DNA of 42,804 nucleotides from Sulfurovum sp. (GCF_015493435.1 NZ_WGDD01000025.1:1-42804), one strand, 5' to 3'. Positions 27,121 through 35,461 are shown, numbered from the stretch's first letter. Made by a program: numbers and translations. Notes: generated from the letters alone by a model not told the origin.

Positions 27121-28878
27121 CTAATCTCCATTCGGTCCGTTGTGGCAATCGTAGCAGCTAACCTTGTGTCCTTTGGCGAAGTTCTTCTGTCCCCATTCGG
27201 TGGAGAAGGAACGGTTCATCCAGGTAGATGAGAGTGCAGAACCTCTATAGTCCTGGCCATGACACACCTTACATTGTGCCGCATTCTTCTCTGCCACATC
27301 TTCATGGCCCTTGACCCAGCTTTGACCTACAAGGTGCATGTCGTGCGGCCCTCCGGTAACGGTATTTGGCACGGAGGAGTGACAGGAGCTGCATTCTGCA
27401 ACGGTACCCGTATGTCCCTGGATCTGACTGCTTAGAATGTTGTCTGCATTATGTGCAGGGAATACGGCATGTGTTGCACCGTGACAGGCCTCACATTGCA
27501 ATTTTCCGTGTCCTTTGCTGTAACGATACAGGCTGAAACCCGTTGCCGGTGTATTCATGTTGGTCGCGAACTTTGTATCGATGACATGTCTGAGCGTATT
27601 GGTCGCAGGATCGATAGCAGAGAGCTCTCTTTTCCCGTCATGGTGGCATGCCTGACAGTTCGGTTCATGCAGCCATCCTTCACGGTTCTTGTCTCCCACT
27701 GCACTCATATTTCCATGACAGCTCTGGCACTGCATGGCATTGTTGCCGTTGGCATCCTTGGCATCCCCCATGGCACCTCTGAGACATTTGGTCTGTGCCC
27801 CCGGATGGCAGGTGTAACAGGCATTTCTGTTATTGATATCATTAAGCGGCAATCCGTTGAGCGGATCGATCACCTTGGCATGTTTGCCGTGAATGGCTGC
27901 CGTGAAAGCTACAATATTGTTGACCCCGGTATGAGGCAGGGCATTGGTTCTGTGGCAGGAGGCACAGAGAATGGCGGTGCCGCCATTTGCCGTGGCTTCA
28001 AGTCCTTTTGGATCGTAGTTGTATCCTTTCGACTGCAGGGCTGCAGCATTCTTTGTCACGGCATCCGGGTTCTTCTCATCATGCAGACGAAGGATGTTGA
28101 ACTTGTAGTCTTTTTCCGGGTCGGCATTGTTCACCCATCCCGCTTTCGGCTTTGCAGCGTTGCTGGATGCATTGCTCTGATGACAGCGCTTACAGTCCAT
28201 TTCGTCACTCACAGGCAATACGGTAGTGGCTTCGGAAAGAATATTTCCCTGTGCATCTTTTGCCACGACTTTGACAAGAGGATAGTAGTTCTTGCTTCCG
28301 TCATCATTGTACGGAGTAAGAGGAATACCTTCGGCCTCCCACCATTGGTGCGCAGCATTGAATGTCAGCTTCTGAGGTGTGGTGCTCGGTGTCTTGACAC
28401 CAGTAAGTCCGGTATCCTGTGCCAAAATAATACCAAAGAGCTGTTTACTGTGGCTCCAAAAGTTCGTTTTATCTGCACTTGAAGTATTCCATTTTCCGTC
28501 AGTACCCTGTACCGATTCATAGGTAAGAATAATCCCTGAAGTGACCAAATCACCCTTCTTGTCCTTTATCTGTGCATGTAGGTTGTTGTAGGGTGGCAGT
28601 ACAGAAAAGACGGAAAAGTCATTCCCGTCCATACAGTGCATTCCCAAATCATTCCAGGCAGTGAGCATGTATTTAAAGTTTGACTGTGGTGTGGTTGTCG
28701 GATTTGTATTTGGGTTATCTGATTCTTCTGAAGAGTCATTTGTTCCAGTTTCGTCATTGGAAGAAGTATCCGAATACGTACTGTTTTGTGTATCGGTATT
28801 TCCGCCACCGCTACCACCTCCGCATGCCACAAACAAGGGTGCTGCCAATATAAGTATCCATAGGGATTTTTTTTTCAT
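27121..28878 (-). CDS. nine-haem c-type cytochrome lipoprotein with LGMHC domain
   Basis: A 585-residue multihaem cytochrome. An upstream extension of 52 codons is open, but ATG 28878 has AAGGAGAG before it and is followed by a lipoprotein signal ending LFVAC, then a Gly-rich and a Ser/Asp/Thr-rich linker (about 20-65). The domain from about 72 begins YMLTAWNDLGMHCMDGNDF and matches the secreted paralogue almost residue for residue. Nine haem sites follow (about 229-580): CKRCH, CASCH, CYTCH, CQSCH, CQACH, CEACH, CSSCH, CKVCH, CYDCH. It lacks the extra N-terminal domain of the paralogue and is tethered by lipid instead. It is convergent with the two-component operon. It is richer in G+C than the paralogue, suggesting separate histories. 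Confidence 0.88.
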   Translation of the reverse strand: MKKKSLWILILAAPLFVACGGGSGGGNTDTQNSTYSDTSSNDETGTNDSSEESDNPNTNPTTTPQSNFKYMLTAWNDLGMHCMDGNDFSVFSVLPPYNNLHAQIKDKKGDLVTSGIILTYESVQGTDGKWNTSSADKTNFWSHSKQLFGIILAQDTGLTGVKTPSTTPQKLTFNAAHQWWEAEGIPLTPYNDDGSKNYYPLVKVVAKDAQGNILSEATTVLPVSDEMDCKRCHQSNASSNAAKPKAGWVNNADPEKDYKFNILRLHDEKNPDAVTKNAAALQSKGYNYDPKGLEATANGGTAILCASCHRTNALPHTGVNNIVAFTAAIHGKHAKVIDPLNGLPLNDINNRNACYTCHPGAQTKCLRGAMGDAKDANGNNAMQCQSCHGNMSAVGDKNREGWLHEPNCQACHHDGKRELSAIDPATNTLRHVIDTKFATNMNTPATGFSLYRYSKGHGKLQCEACHGATHAVFPAHNADNILSSQIQGHTGTVAECSSCHSSVPNTVTGGPHDMHLVGQSWVKGHEDVAEKNAAQCKVCHGQDYRGSALSSTWMNRSFSTEWGQKNFAKGHKVSCYDCHNGPNGD

Positions 28879-28897
28879 TTTTCTCTCCTTCAAATAA

Positions 28898-28909
28898 TAG
28901 AATATTCTA
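28898..28909. promoter_or_regulatory. 12-base palindrome before cytochrome lipoprotein gene
   Basis: TAGAATATTCTA is a perfect palindrome ending 19 bases before the cytochrome start. It could be an operator or overlap the transcription start. No matching copy was seen before the other cytochrome. Confidence 0.35.
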
Positions 28910-29030
28910 CATTCTAACCAATGAAGTGTTAGCACTTTATGTCCGACAGGAAAGAAAAAAAATACTGAGGCCGCAGCAAAATTGAAAAAAGGAGAGAGGA
29001 GAGTGCTTTCCTCATCTGAAAAGGGGAGGC

Positions 29031-29165
29031 TCATCGTTTGGCGACCACCGCCATCAATGATGACATATCAGCAGGTTTTGTCTTGACATGGCAGATACCG
29101 CACTTGTTGTCAAAGAGCGTTTCTGGATTTTGTGCAGTCGCAGTAGTGAACACACCTTGCGGCAT
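29031..29165 (-). pseudogene. fragment of a monohaem cytochrome c
   Basis: A short reading frame of 44 codons, upstream of the cytochrome lipoprotein on the same strand. It encodes ETLFDNKCGICHVKTKPAD followed by MSSLMAVVAKR and a stop. CGICH is a proper haem site in the usual helix context, but there is no signal peptide (an in-frame stop lies only seven codons upstream of the ATG) and the distal methionine region is missing. It reads as the middle of a broken class I or related cytochrome c. The lost parts are not visible nearby. Confidence 0.6.
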
Positions 29166-29208
29166 ACTTCTTTCATAGTTATTTTACGGATCTGGATTTA
29201 AGGGAACC

Positions 29209-31935
29209 TCATTCTTCCTGGGACATTTTGGAAAGAATAGATTTTACCTGTTGCATCTCTTTGCCGAAACCTGCCCAATTTTCCTTTTGTAAGAATTGCA
29301 GTGCTTGATTATAATGTTTAAGTGCGGCTTTTGCCTCTTTGGACAGCACAGGCTTGTTCGCACTTTGTACTCCCATTGTTTGTACCGCTTCTTCTTGGGA
29401 TGAAGATATGTTAAACACGGCTTGAAGTGCTTCATCCAGGGTTCTTCTCATCGCAATTTTATCTTTGAAAGCTACGATCACTCTTTTGAGTTCCGGGATC
29501 TGACCCTGTTCTGACTGCAAATAGACAGGTTCCACATAAATGAAAGAGTTTTTAATAGGAATGACCAGCTGATTGCCTTTTATGACGCGTGAGCCTTCTT
29601 GCCCCCAAAGTGTGAGTTCGGCAGAGATTTCCGGTTTTTGGTTAATTCGCGCTTCTATTTGCATAGGTCCGTAAATAAGCTTCTCTTTAGGCAGTGTGTA
29701 GACTATCAAATCACCATAATGAGGCATATCACATCTTGCACACATCCATGCTACCATATTGTCCTTTTTTGAAGGATTCAGCGGCAGCATCAAAATATAC
29801 TCTTCACTTTTCATTTTAGGTAAACGCATAATAATATAATACGGAACCATCTTTTGCTGTCCGCCCTGATAGATCACATTTGGTATTTGCCAGTAATCTT
29901 CCTGATTATAAAACACTTTCGGGTCAGTCATGTGGTAGGCATTGTATATCTTCACCTGAATATTGAACAGATCTGTAGGATAACGGATATGTGCCTGTAA
30001 AAAGTCCGGCATTTCCTGAAACGGTTTGAATAGTTTTGGATAGATCTTTTCATAGGTCTGCAGCAATGCATCGTGAGGATTAACAACATAAAAAGAAACA
30101 GCACCGCTGTAGGCGTCAATCACTACTTTGACAGAGTTTTTAATGTAATTTACCCCTCTTCTTATTGGGTTGCGTGAGAGCGGTTCTGAGTAAGGATACA
30201 TATTGCTGGTTGTGTAGGCATCCTGTATCCAGTACACTTTTCCATCTTTGCCAACTACACTGTATGGTTGTCTGTCATAGGCAAGAAAAGGTGCCAGCGT
30301 TGCAGCGCGCTCGGTAATATTTCTATACAACATCAGACGACTTTTATCACTCAAATAAGTTGTAAAAAGAATGTTGATATCAGAAAATTTCCACGCATAG
30401 ACAAGGCGTTTAAAAAGAGAAGCAATTTGTACCCCTCCATTTCCTCTGTAGTGAGTATAAACGTTCTTTGCCCCTTTTGGATAATCAAATTCTTTTGCCT
30501 TTGTATTGACCAGAACAAATTGGTCTGTTGATTGACCGTAATAGATGCCCATTTGCTTTAGTTTTAAAGGTACACTGCTCACAGGCGGAATGTCTTTGAC
30601 GATAAGATTTGGCATACCGTTTGAAGTTATTTCATTGACCGGATTCATGACAATTCCGTACCCATGAGTATATATGAGATGTTGATTGACCCATGTTTGT
30701 GCTCTGTAGGGTATCTCTGAAGCTGGAAGCTCTCTTGCGCCAAGAGCCACTTCAGTGTATTTGTCAAAATGATAACGATCCACTTCTATATTTTTAAAAT
30801 CATAGTAAAGACGGATCTCCTGGAGTTGTCTATAGGTTTGTATCAGAGGTCTTCTGTCCCATAGGCGGATATTTTTGATGGTGTTATGATTTTCTAAAAT
30901 ATCCTGGTAGCTTGCATTGTTGTCTGCTGCAAAAGGTTTGACTTGAATCTTATCGAGCCCATAGGCTTTTGTGGTAAATTTTATGTTGTTTGCAATATAA
31001 GGAGTCTCTTTTTGTAATTCGGTTGGTTTTACAATGTATTTCTCAATCAGAGTGGGATATATCCAGACAAATCCTATAAGAACAAGCAGCCAAAAAAGCA
31101 GTGCCCCAATAACAACCTGCATTTTTTTATAGAGTGGATAAAAGAACAGAAGCAGCGTAACAACGGCTGTCATAACAATAATAGTTTTGTAAGCAGGAAT
31201 TTGTGCATGCACATCCATATACGAAGCCCCGTAGGCAACACCATTGGACGAGTAAAGGAGATTATAAAGTTGTATTATAAAATAGGCACAGACACCCAAG
31301 GCAAAAAAAGCACCTAAAAGCAAAACATGGTTTTTTGCTTTTGTTTCCACTTGAAGTTTACGCTCTTGGTAGTTAAAAATATTGTGCGTATAATAAAAAA
31401 GCAGAACGAAAAAAGTAGTCAAAACGAGCATGGTAAAATACCAGTTTAGGACAATTTGATAGACAGGCAGCTTAAAGAGGTAAAATCCTACATCTTTACC
31501 TAAAACAGGTTCCTGCAGATGAAAAGAAGTGGGATGCAGAAATTTTAAAAAATCGATCCAATACTCGGATGCAGAAGAGCCCATAATAAGCCCAAACAAT
31601 ACAACTATAGTACCCCATGCTAAAATGGAGAATTTTTTATGGCTTAGAAATGAAAGCTTTTGCCGTAAATCATTATCAAGAAAAGCAATAGAGCTCTGAT
31701 GCTCTTCATGTTTATGATACGCATAATAGAGATTAAGCCCAGCGAACAAAAGAAAAAGAAAAAAGAACAGAACAAAAGAGAGAATCTGTGCTAAAAGATT
31801 GGTATCAAAGACTGAGCTGTATCCCAAATGTTTAAACCACAGCCAATCCCCGTAATATCCTACAAATAAGCCAAATAGAGAGATAAATACTATTAATAAG
31901 GCTAATGCAACCATTCCCTTTATCGTTTTGTTCAT
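29209..31935 (-). CDS. UPF0182 family large membrane protein
   Basis: A 908-residue protein of the UPF0182 (COG1615) family, whose function is not known. The N-terminal third has about seven membrane segments (for example residues 8-28, 48-70, 104-123, 160-182, 205-224, 253-270 and 274-292). A large outside domain follows, with the family-type stretches DRRPLIQTYRQLQEIRLYYDF, HLIYTHGYGIVMNPVNEI and DAYSGAVSFYVVNPHDALL. The C-terminal helical tail ends near ILSKMSQEE. AGGAAAAC precedes ATG 31935. It stands apart from its neighbours within the accessory block. Length and order match the family; there are no frameshifts. Confidence 0.9.
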   Translation of the reverse strand: MNKTIKGMVALALLIVFISLFGLFVGYYGDWLWFKHLGYSSVFDTNLLAQILSFVLFFFLFLLFAGLNLYYAYHKHEEHQSSIAFLDNDLRQKLSFLSHKKFSILAWGTIVVLFGLIMGSSASEYWIDFLKFLHPTSFHLQEPVLGKDVGFYLFKLPVYQIVLNWYFTMLVLTTFFVLLFYYTHNIFNYQERKLQVETKAKNHVLLLGAFFALGVCAYFIIQLYNLLYSSNGVAYGASYMDVHAQIPAYKTIIVMTAVVTLLLFFYPLYKKMQVVIGALLFWLLVLIGFVWIYPTLIEKYIVKPTELQKETPYIANNIKFTTKAYGLDKIQVKPFAADNNASYQDILENHNTIKNIRLWDRRPLIQTYRQLQEIRLYYDFKNIEVDRYHFDKYTEVALGARELPASEIPYRAQTWVNQHLIYTHGYGIVMNPVNEITSNGMPNLIVKDIPPVSSVPLKLKQMGIYYGQSTDQFVLVNTKAKEFDYPKGAKNVYTHYRGNGGVQIASLFKRLVYAWKFSDINILFTTYLSDKSRLMLYRNITERAATLAPFLAYDRQPYSVVGKDGKVYWIQDAYTTSNMYPYSEPLSRNPIRRGVNYIKNSVKVVIDAYSGAVSFYVVNPHDALLQTYEKIYPKLFKPFQEMPDFLQAHIRYPTDLFNIQVKIYNAYHMTDPKVFYNQEDYWQIPNVIYQGGQQKMVPYYIIMRLPKMKSEEYILMLPLNPSKKDNMVAWMCARCDMPHYGDLIVYTLPKEKLIYGPMQIEARINQKPEISAELTLWGQEGSRVIKGNQLVIPIKNSFIYVEPVYLQSEQGQIPELKRVIVAFKDKIAMRRTLDEALQAVFNISSSQEEAVQTMGVQSANKPVLSKEAKAALKHYNQALQFLQKENWAGFGKEMQQVKSILSKMSQEE

Positions 31936-32399
31936 AATTCTGTTTTCCTAAAAATTGAATTTTATAACAGTAACCTACTCAGGCTCAACACAAACCAAAC
32001 CACAACGGACTGAAAGTCCATACAATATAGGCCTGCATTTGACTGACGGTATGTCCACTGCTTCTCATGCAACCATTTTAACACATTTGTAGAAGCTAAA
32101 GCTTTGCAATGAAAGTGCATAGTTTCGGACTATCATGTTTACCCTAAAATCGAAATAGGAGAAAAGCCGCCAGAAGCCCTACCTGACCGTTAACACCCGT
32201 TGGGTGAGACTTCTGCCAAGGAGTAGAAGTATGACACAGGGAGTGTTGCCCTGAACGTAGCGATGAAATGCCCTTGGGGTGAAATTTTACTGTAGAAAGT
32301 ACCGATGAGACTTAGGAGGGTCAGGCGTTAAGAATACACTTTTTACCATTCTAATTTCTCAAATTTAAGGAACTAAATCCTAACTTAACATTCAAACAT
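31936..32399. other. 464-base intergenic region without protein-coding gene
   Basis: No convincing coding frame on either strand. It holds a small hairpin GGACT/AGTCC (32007-32019), then from about 32119 to 32334 a series of well-formed stems described as a separate feature. The last 60 bases are AT-rich and repetitive (cattcaaacattcaaacatcc) before the HepT stop. Confidence 0.7.
32119..32334 (+). ncRNA. structured RNA candidate, possible group II intron domain I remnant
   Basis: Stems seen: ATAGT/ACTAT with loop TTCGG (32119-32133); an outer CCTGACC (32182-32188) with GGTCAGG (32319-32325); inside it CACCC/GGGTG with loop GTT (32194-32206), ACTTCT/AGAAGT (32209-32230) and CAGGG/CCCTG (32237-32253). 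The single-stranded text includes gcgatgaaatgccc and gtaccgatgagacttaggag, which resembles, from memory, domain I of bacterial group II introns. No reverse transcriptase or domain V is present. Orientation and identity are tentative; an independent ncRNA is the alternative. Confidence 0.45.
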
Positions 32400-32816
32400 T
32401 CAAACATCCAAATACCCCTCAAAAACCTCTCTCACAAACCCTTCAAAATCCCCAAGATGATTTTCGACAATAGCCACGACTATCTCGATATTCAAATTCT
32501 GATAATCATGCACGGCTATGTTACGGAACCCGACCATCCCTTGCATTTGCTTACAAATTTTCTCACTGATGATACCTGCATTTAAGAGCATACTAAACAG
32601 TTCACGGCTGGAATTAGGCAGACCCAGATTTCTTGTTTTCACAATGTGCGTAGCAATGTCAATACTCGCTTGTGAAGCACGCTCCAAATTAAGTATCACC
32701 GAGTCTTGTTTCGTATAGTTTTCTTCAAAACTCTCTTCATATCCTATGTATTCTTCACGTATACGTTTTAAACATTTTTCAATGGTCTGTATTTTATTGA
32801 GCACTACGTTAGGCAT
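32400..32816 (-). CDS. hepT: HepT-like HEPN ribonuclease toxin
   Basis: A 138-residue HEPN-domain protein (DUF86/HepT) that forms the toxin half of a HepT/MntA pair. It is all-helical; the conserved motif is RNIAVHDY (about 102-109), i.e. R-x4-H-x-Y, the catalytic and AMP-acceptor site of HepT. I start at ATG 32816, four codons inside a longer frame that would begin with TTG. The start overlaps the end of the antitoxin gene by 8 bases, the usual arrangement. When free it should cut RNA; its partner silences it by adding AMP to the motif tyrosine. It is the last gene before the long intergenic region. Confidence 0.88.
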   Translation of the reverse strand: MPNVVLNKIQTIEKCLKRIREEYIGYEESFEENYTKQDSVILNLERASQASIDIATHIVKTRNLGLPNSSRELFSMLLNAGIISEKICKQMQGMVGFRNIAVHDYQNLNIEIVVAIVENHLGDFEGFVREVFEGYLDV

Positions 32817-33228
32817 GTGCACTTCCAAAGACAGATTTGTTTTTCAAGATTTCATCTACAATAGGCTGACGCTCTTCTTTAAAGCGAAGATAAAAACTAT
32901 ACGCCAACGTTTCAAAACTCTCCACCTCATACCCTTCACCGTAAATCCGCTCTGCGGTAGAGAGAATCTGATATTTAAAAACCGTATTGGCAGATGATAG
33001 TTCTATTAAATCCACATCAAGAGAAAGTAATGAAGCCAGTTTTTGAGAAATATTCCAACGTTCCCAGGATGTGAGAGAATTTTGACTCAAATAAGCAATA
33101 TCTACATCACTCTTTTTCGTAGCAGAACCATCATTTTGGCTTCCGAACAGGTAGAGTGCCTGAAGTTTAGGTATCTCTTGTTTTAAAGTATTGACAATCA
33201 GTTGCTTGTCTAATGTTTTCAACACCAC
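32809..33228 (-). CDS. mntA: MntA-like nucleotidyltransferase antitoxin
   Basis: A 139-residue minimal nucleotidyltransferase. The signature G-S-x10-D-x-D is complete: LYLFGSQNDGSATKKSDVDIAYL (about 25-47), where the two Asp bind metal. The C-terminal helix carries DVDLIELSSAN and RIYGEGYEVESFE. In HepT/MntA modules this enzyme transfers AMP units to the toxin. The start is GTG at 33228, with AAGGAG about 6 bases upstream. A minus-strand TATACT at 33252-33257 may be its -10 box. It leads the toxin gene and lies at the far end of the accessory block, next to nadA. Confidence 0.9.
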   Translation of the reverse strand: MVLKTLDKQLIVNTLKQEIPKLQALYLFGSQNDGSATKKSDVDIAYLSQNSLTSWERWNISQKLASLLSLDVDLIELSSANTVFKYQILSTAERIYGEGYEVESFETLAYSFYLRFKEERQPIVDEILKNKSVFGSAHA

Positions 33229-33295
33229 CCAAACTCCTTTTTTTAACTTACAGTATACCTGCTTTTCTTCAGATCAGACGTTGAGAATACAGGTA

Positions 33296-34291
33296 TTATT
33301 TAATCGCCAGCATTCTTTCCAATGCAAGATTGGCATACTTGACCGTATGCGGATCAACAACGATCTCATTGATCGGGTTACCGTCCTCTATGGACTTGAG
33401 CGTATTGTAGAGGTCTTCAAGTGTTGTTTCGTTCATGGTCGGACATTCCGGCTTGGTAGAAGAGAGTACATAGGTATTTTTCGTTCGCATTCTGTTGACC
33501 AGATTGTACTCAGTCCCTACCGCTACCTTCTGTTCCGGATCAAGCTCGGAAACATACTTGATAAGCTGAGAGGTCGAACCGGAAAAATCGGCAGCGGCAA
33601 CGATCTTCGGATCACATTCCGGGTGTACTGCTATCTTGATACCGGGGAACTTGTTACGGTAGAATTCGATATCATCCAGCGTAAAAAGCTGATGCACGGA
33701 ACAAAAACCATTGAAACAGATCACATCGGCCTCTTTGGGGTCACACTCCCCCTCCCCGATCACACAGGACTTCAAGCCCATTTGAATGGCAAAGTTCTGT
33801 CCCAGACACCTGTCCGGTACAAAAAGAATTTTCTTCCCGCTTTCAAGTCCCTTCTCGATGATCTTGAAGGCATTGGAAGAGGTACAGACCATCCCGCCCA
33901 TTTCTCCGACTTTGGCTTTGACTGTCGCATCGGAATTGATATAAGTGATAGGCAGAATATTCTCTTTGGCAATACCATGCTGCCCCATATATGCCACAGA
34001 ATCGTCAAAATAGCTTCCATCAATCATACGTGCCATGGCACAGCAGGCAATTTTCGGCATCAATACACGTTTTTCGGGAGCAATCACCTTGACACTCTGT
34101 CCCATGAAACCCACGCCGCAGAACACAACCCAGGGGTTCTCATCTGCCTTGCATTTACGTGCCAGTTCAAGGGAGTCACCGGTAATATCGGCCATTTCAA
34201 ATACTTCATCTCTTTGATAATAGTGGGCCACCACAGTTACAGGAAGCTCTTTCTTTAATCTCTCTATCTCTGCTTTATAATCTATACTCAT
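33296..34291 (-). CDS. nadA: quinolinate synthase
   Basis: A 331-residue [4Fe-4S] enzyme that condenses iminoaspartate with dihydroxyacetone phosphate to quinolinate. The N-terminus has VTVVAHYYQRDEVFEMADITGDSLELAR (about 19-46), and cluster-ligand Cys are in VVFCGVGFMGQSVK (about 55-68), TSSNAF and the GFCSVHQLF/HPECDP region; the C-terminal domain repeats the fold. AGGAT lies 5 bases before ATG 34291. Divergent from plsY. Its pathway partner nadC is 12 kb downstream on the same strand, with the accessory block between. Confidence 0.96.
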   Translation of the reverse strand: MSIDYKAEIERLKKELPVTVVAHYYQRDEVFEMADITGDSLELARKCKADENPWVVFCGVGFMGQSVKVIAPEKRVLMPKIACCAMARMIDGSYFDDSVAYMGQHGIAKENILPITYINSDATVKAKVGEMGGMVCTSSNAFKIIEKGLESGKKILFVPDRCLGQNFAIQMGLKSCVIGEGECDPKEADVICFNGFCSVHQLFTLDDIEFYRNKFPGIKIAVHPECDPKIVAAADFSGSTSQLIKYVSELDPEQKVAVGTEYNLVNRMRTKNTYVLSSTKPECPTMNETTLEDLYNTLKSIEDGNPINEIVVDPHTVKYANLALERMLAIK

Positions 34292-34373
34292 TTATCATCC
34301 TATAATTGATTGAATAGTCATTTTAACAAAATTCGGCTAAAATTGCAGTATAAAATTTAATTGTGGAACAATC

Positions 34374-34985
34374 ATGAACATTAACCTTATACTTTACCTT
34401 TCGGCCTATCTGATAGCAGGCATACCTTTTGGATACCTTTTAGCCAAAAAATTTGCCGGTGTTGACATTAAAAATGCAGGAAGCGGCAATATCGGAGCCA
34501 CCAATGTCCTCCGGGTAGTGAAAGAAAAAGACCCGAAACTTGCCAAAAAACTTGGCGCTGCCACACTCTTTCTCGATGCCGTCAAAGGGATCGTGATTAT
34601 CCTTATTGCCAAAATGCTCGGTGTGCCGCAAAGTGTCCTCTGGACACTTGCGGTATTATCGGTCGTGGGTCACTGTTTTTCTGTATTCCTCATGTTTGAA
34701 GGCGGCAAAGGCGTTGCCACAGGTTTTGGTGTACTGCTTGTTATGATGCCTGTTCCGGCACTGATCGCAATCGCTGTCTGGCTGGGGGCAAGCAAAGGGT
34801 TGAAAATTTCTTCTCTCTCCTCTCTAATCGGACTTGCCGCATTCATTATTGCTTCATATATACTATACCCTGTAGTACCCGGCATTGGCTCTCATGCTCC
34901 TATCTGGGTCATTGCCATCATTATTTTCTATAAGCATATTCCCAATATTGTACGGCTTTTCAAACGGGAAGAGGCAAAAGTATAA
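34374..34985 (+). CDS. plsY: acyl-phosphate glycerol-3-phosphate acyltransferase
   Basis: A 203-residue inner-membrane enzyme that puts the first acyl chain on glycerol-3-phosphate, using acyl-phosphate. About five hydrophobic segments are visible. The family motifs are present: SGNIGATNVLRV (about 38-49), GHCFSVFLMFEGGKGVATGFGVLL (about 101-124) and a late KHIPNIVRLFKREE (about 184-197). It starts at ATG 34374 with only a weak GGAA before it. Its stop codon is directly followed by the folB start, so the two are one transcript. A -10-like TATAAA lies at 34349-34354. Confidence 0.96.
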   Translation: MNINLILYLSAYLIAGIPFGYLLAKKFAGVDIKNAGSGNIGATNVLRVVKEKDPKLAKKLGAATLFLDAVKGIVIILIAKMLGVPQSVLWTLAVLSVVGHCFSVFLMFEGGKGVATGFGVLLVMMPVPALIAIAVWLGASKGLKISSLSSLIGLAAFIIASYILYPVVPGIGSHAPIWVIAIIIFYKHIPNIVRLFKREEAKV

Positions 34986-35312
34986 ATGACGATCCATATA
35001 GAAGCTCTGACCCTCGATGTCATTATCGGTCTGCTCGACTTTGAACGCGAGCGGACACAGCGTGTGATCATCGATATGAAAGGCTCCTACCGTTACGAGT
35101 CGGAGAACTTCGTTGATTATGCGGATATTGTCCTTCTCATAGAAGAAGAGCTTAAAGAGAAACGCTACGAATTGCTTGAAGAAGCCCTGCTTGGACTTCA
35201 AAATGTTATCTGTACCGCCTACCCTCAGATCAAAACGCTCAGCCTGAAGATCACAAAACCCGATATTTTAGACAAATGTCATGTGGCATTAAGTCAGCAG
35301 TGGACATTTTAA
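34986..35312 (+). CDS. folB: dihydroneopterin aldolase
   Basis: A 108-residue tunnel-fold enzyme of folate synthesis. Substrate and catalytic residues are seen in VIIGLLDFERERTQRVIIDM (with the conserved Glu, about 12-31), FVDYADI (about 41-47) and SLKITKPDIL with the catalytic Lys near 90. It is somewhat shorter than typical family members of about 120. No gap from plsY, so it is translationally coupled. A related tunnel-fold role (epimerase) cannot be ruled out. Confidence 0.88.
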   Translation: MTIHIEALTLDVIIGLLDFERERTQRVIIDMKGSYRYESENFVDYADIVLLIEEELKEKRYELLEEALLGLQNVICTAYPQIKTLSLKITKPDILDKCHVALSQQWTF

Positions 35313-35352
35313 GCCATTTTATCAGGAATACTGCTCTGCTTTTAAAAAAACT

Positions 35353-35411
35353 TTCAGAAACCCCTCTTTTTATGCTATAATTAAGAAACATTTAACTTTA
35401 GAGGGCCTCTA
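35353..35411 (+). promoter_or_regulatory. hsrA promoter with direct and inverted repeats
   Basis: An extended -10 box TGCTATAAT ends at 35381, and a weak -35 (TTCAGA, 35353-35358) lies 17 bases before it. TTAAG (35381-35385), 6 bases, then TTAAC (35392-35396) form an 11-base-period direct repeat over the start site, as OmpR-family proteins use. A 13-base palindrome TAGAGGGCCTCTA follows (35399-35411). This layout suits negative autoregulation by the encoded regulator, by inference. Confidence 0.55.
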
Positions 35412-35461
35412 ACAATCTATAAAAGTCCATGTGACTGCTGACAAAATGAAGAAGGGATAAC

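Noticed and set aside
27451-28482. Long plus-strand frame opposite the cytochrome lipoprotein
   Set aside because: Nine haem motifs in order on the minus strand settle the coding strand; the plus frame has no signal, domain or start site.
32400-32400. CRISPR array suggested by the cattcaaacattcaaacatcc text just before this position
   Set aside because: It is a short simple repeat of 7-8 bases with no spacers.
33191-34258. Plus-strand frame opposite nadA and the MntA start
   Set aside because: It is a shadow of nadA, with His/Phe-rich sequence of no recognisable family.
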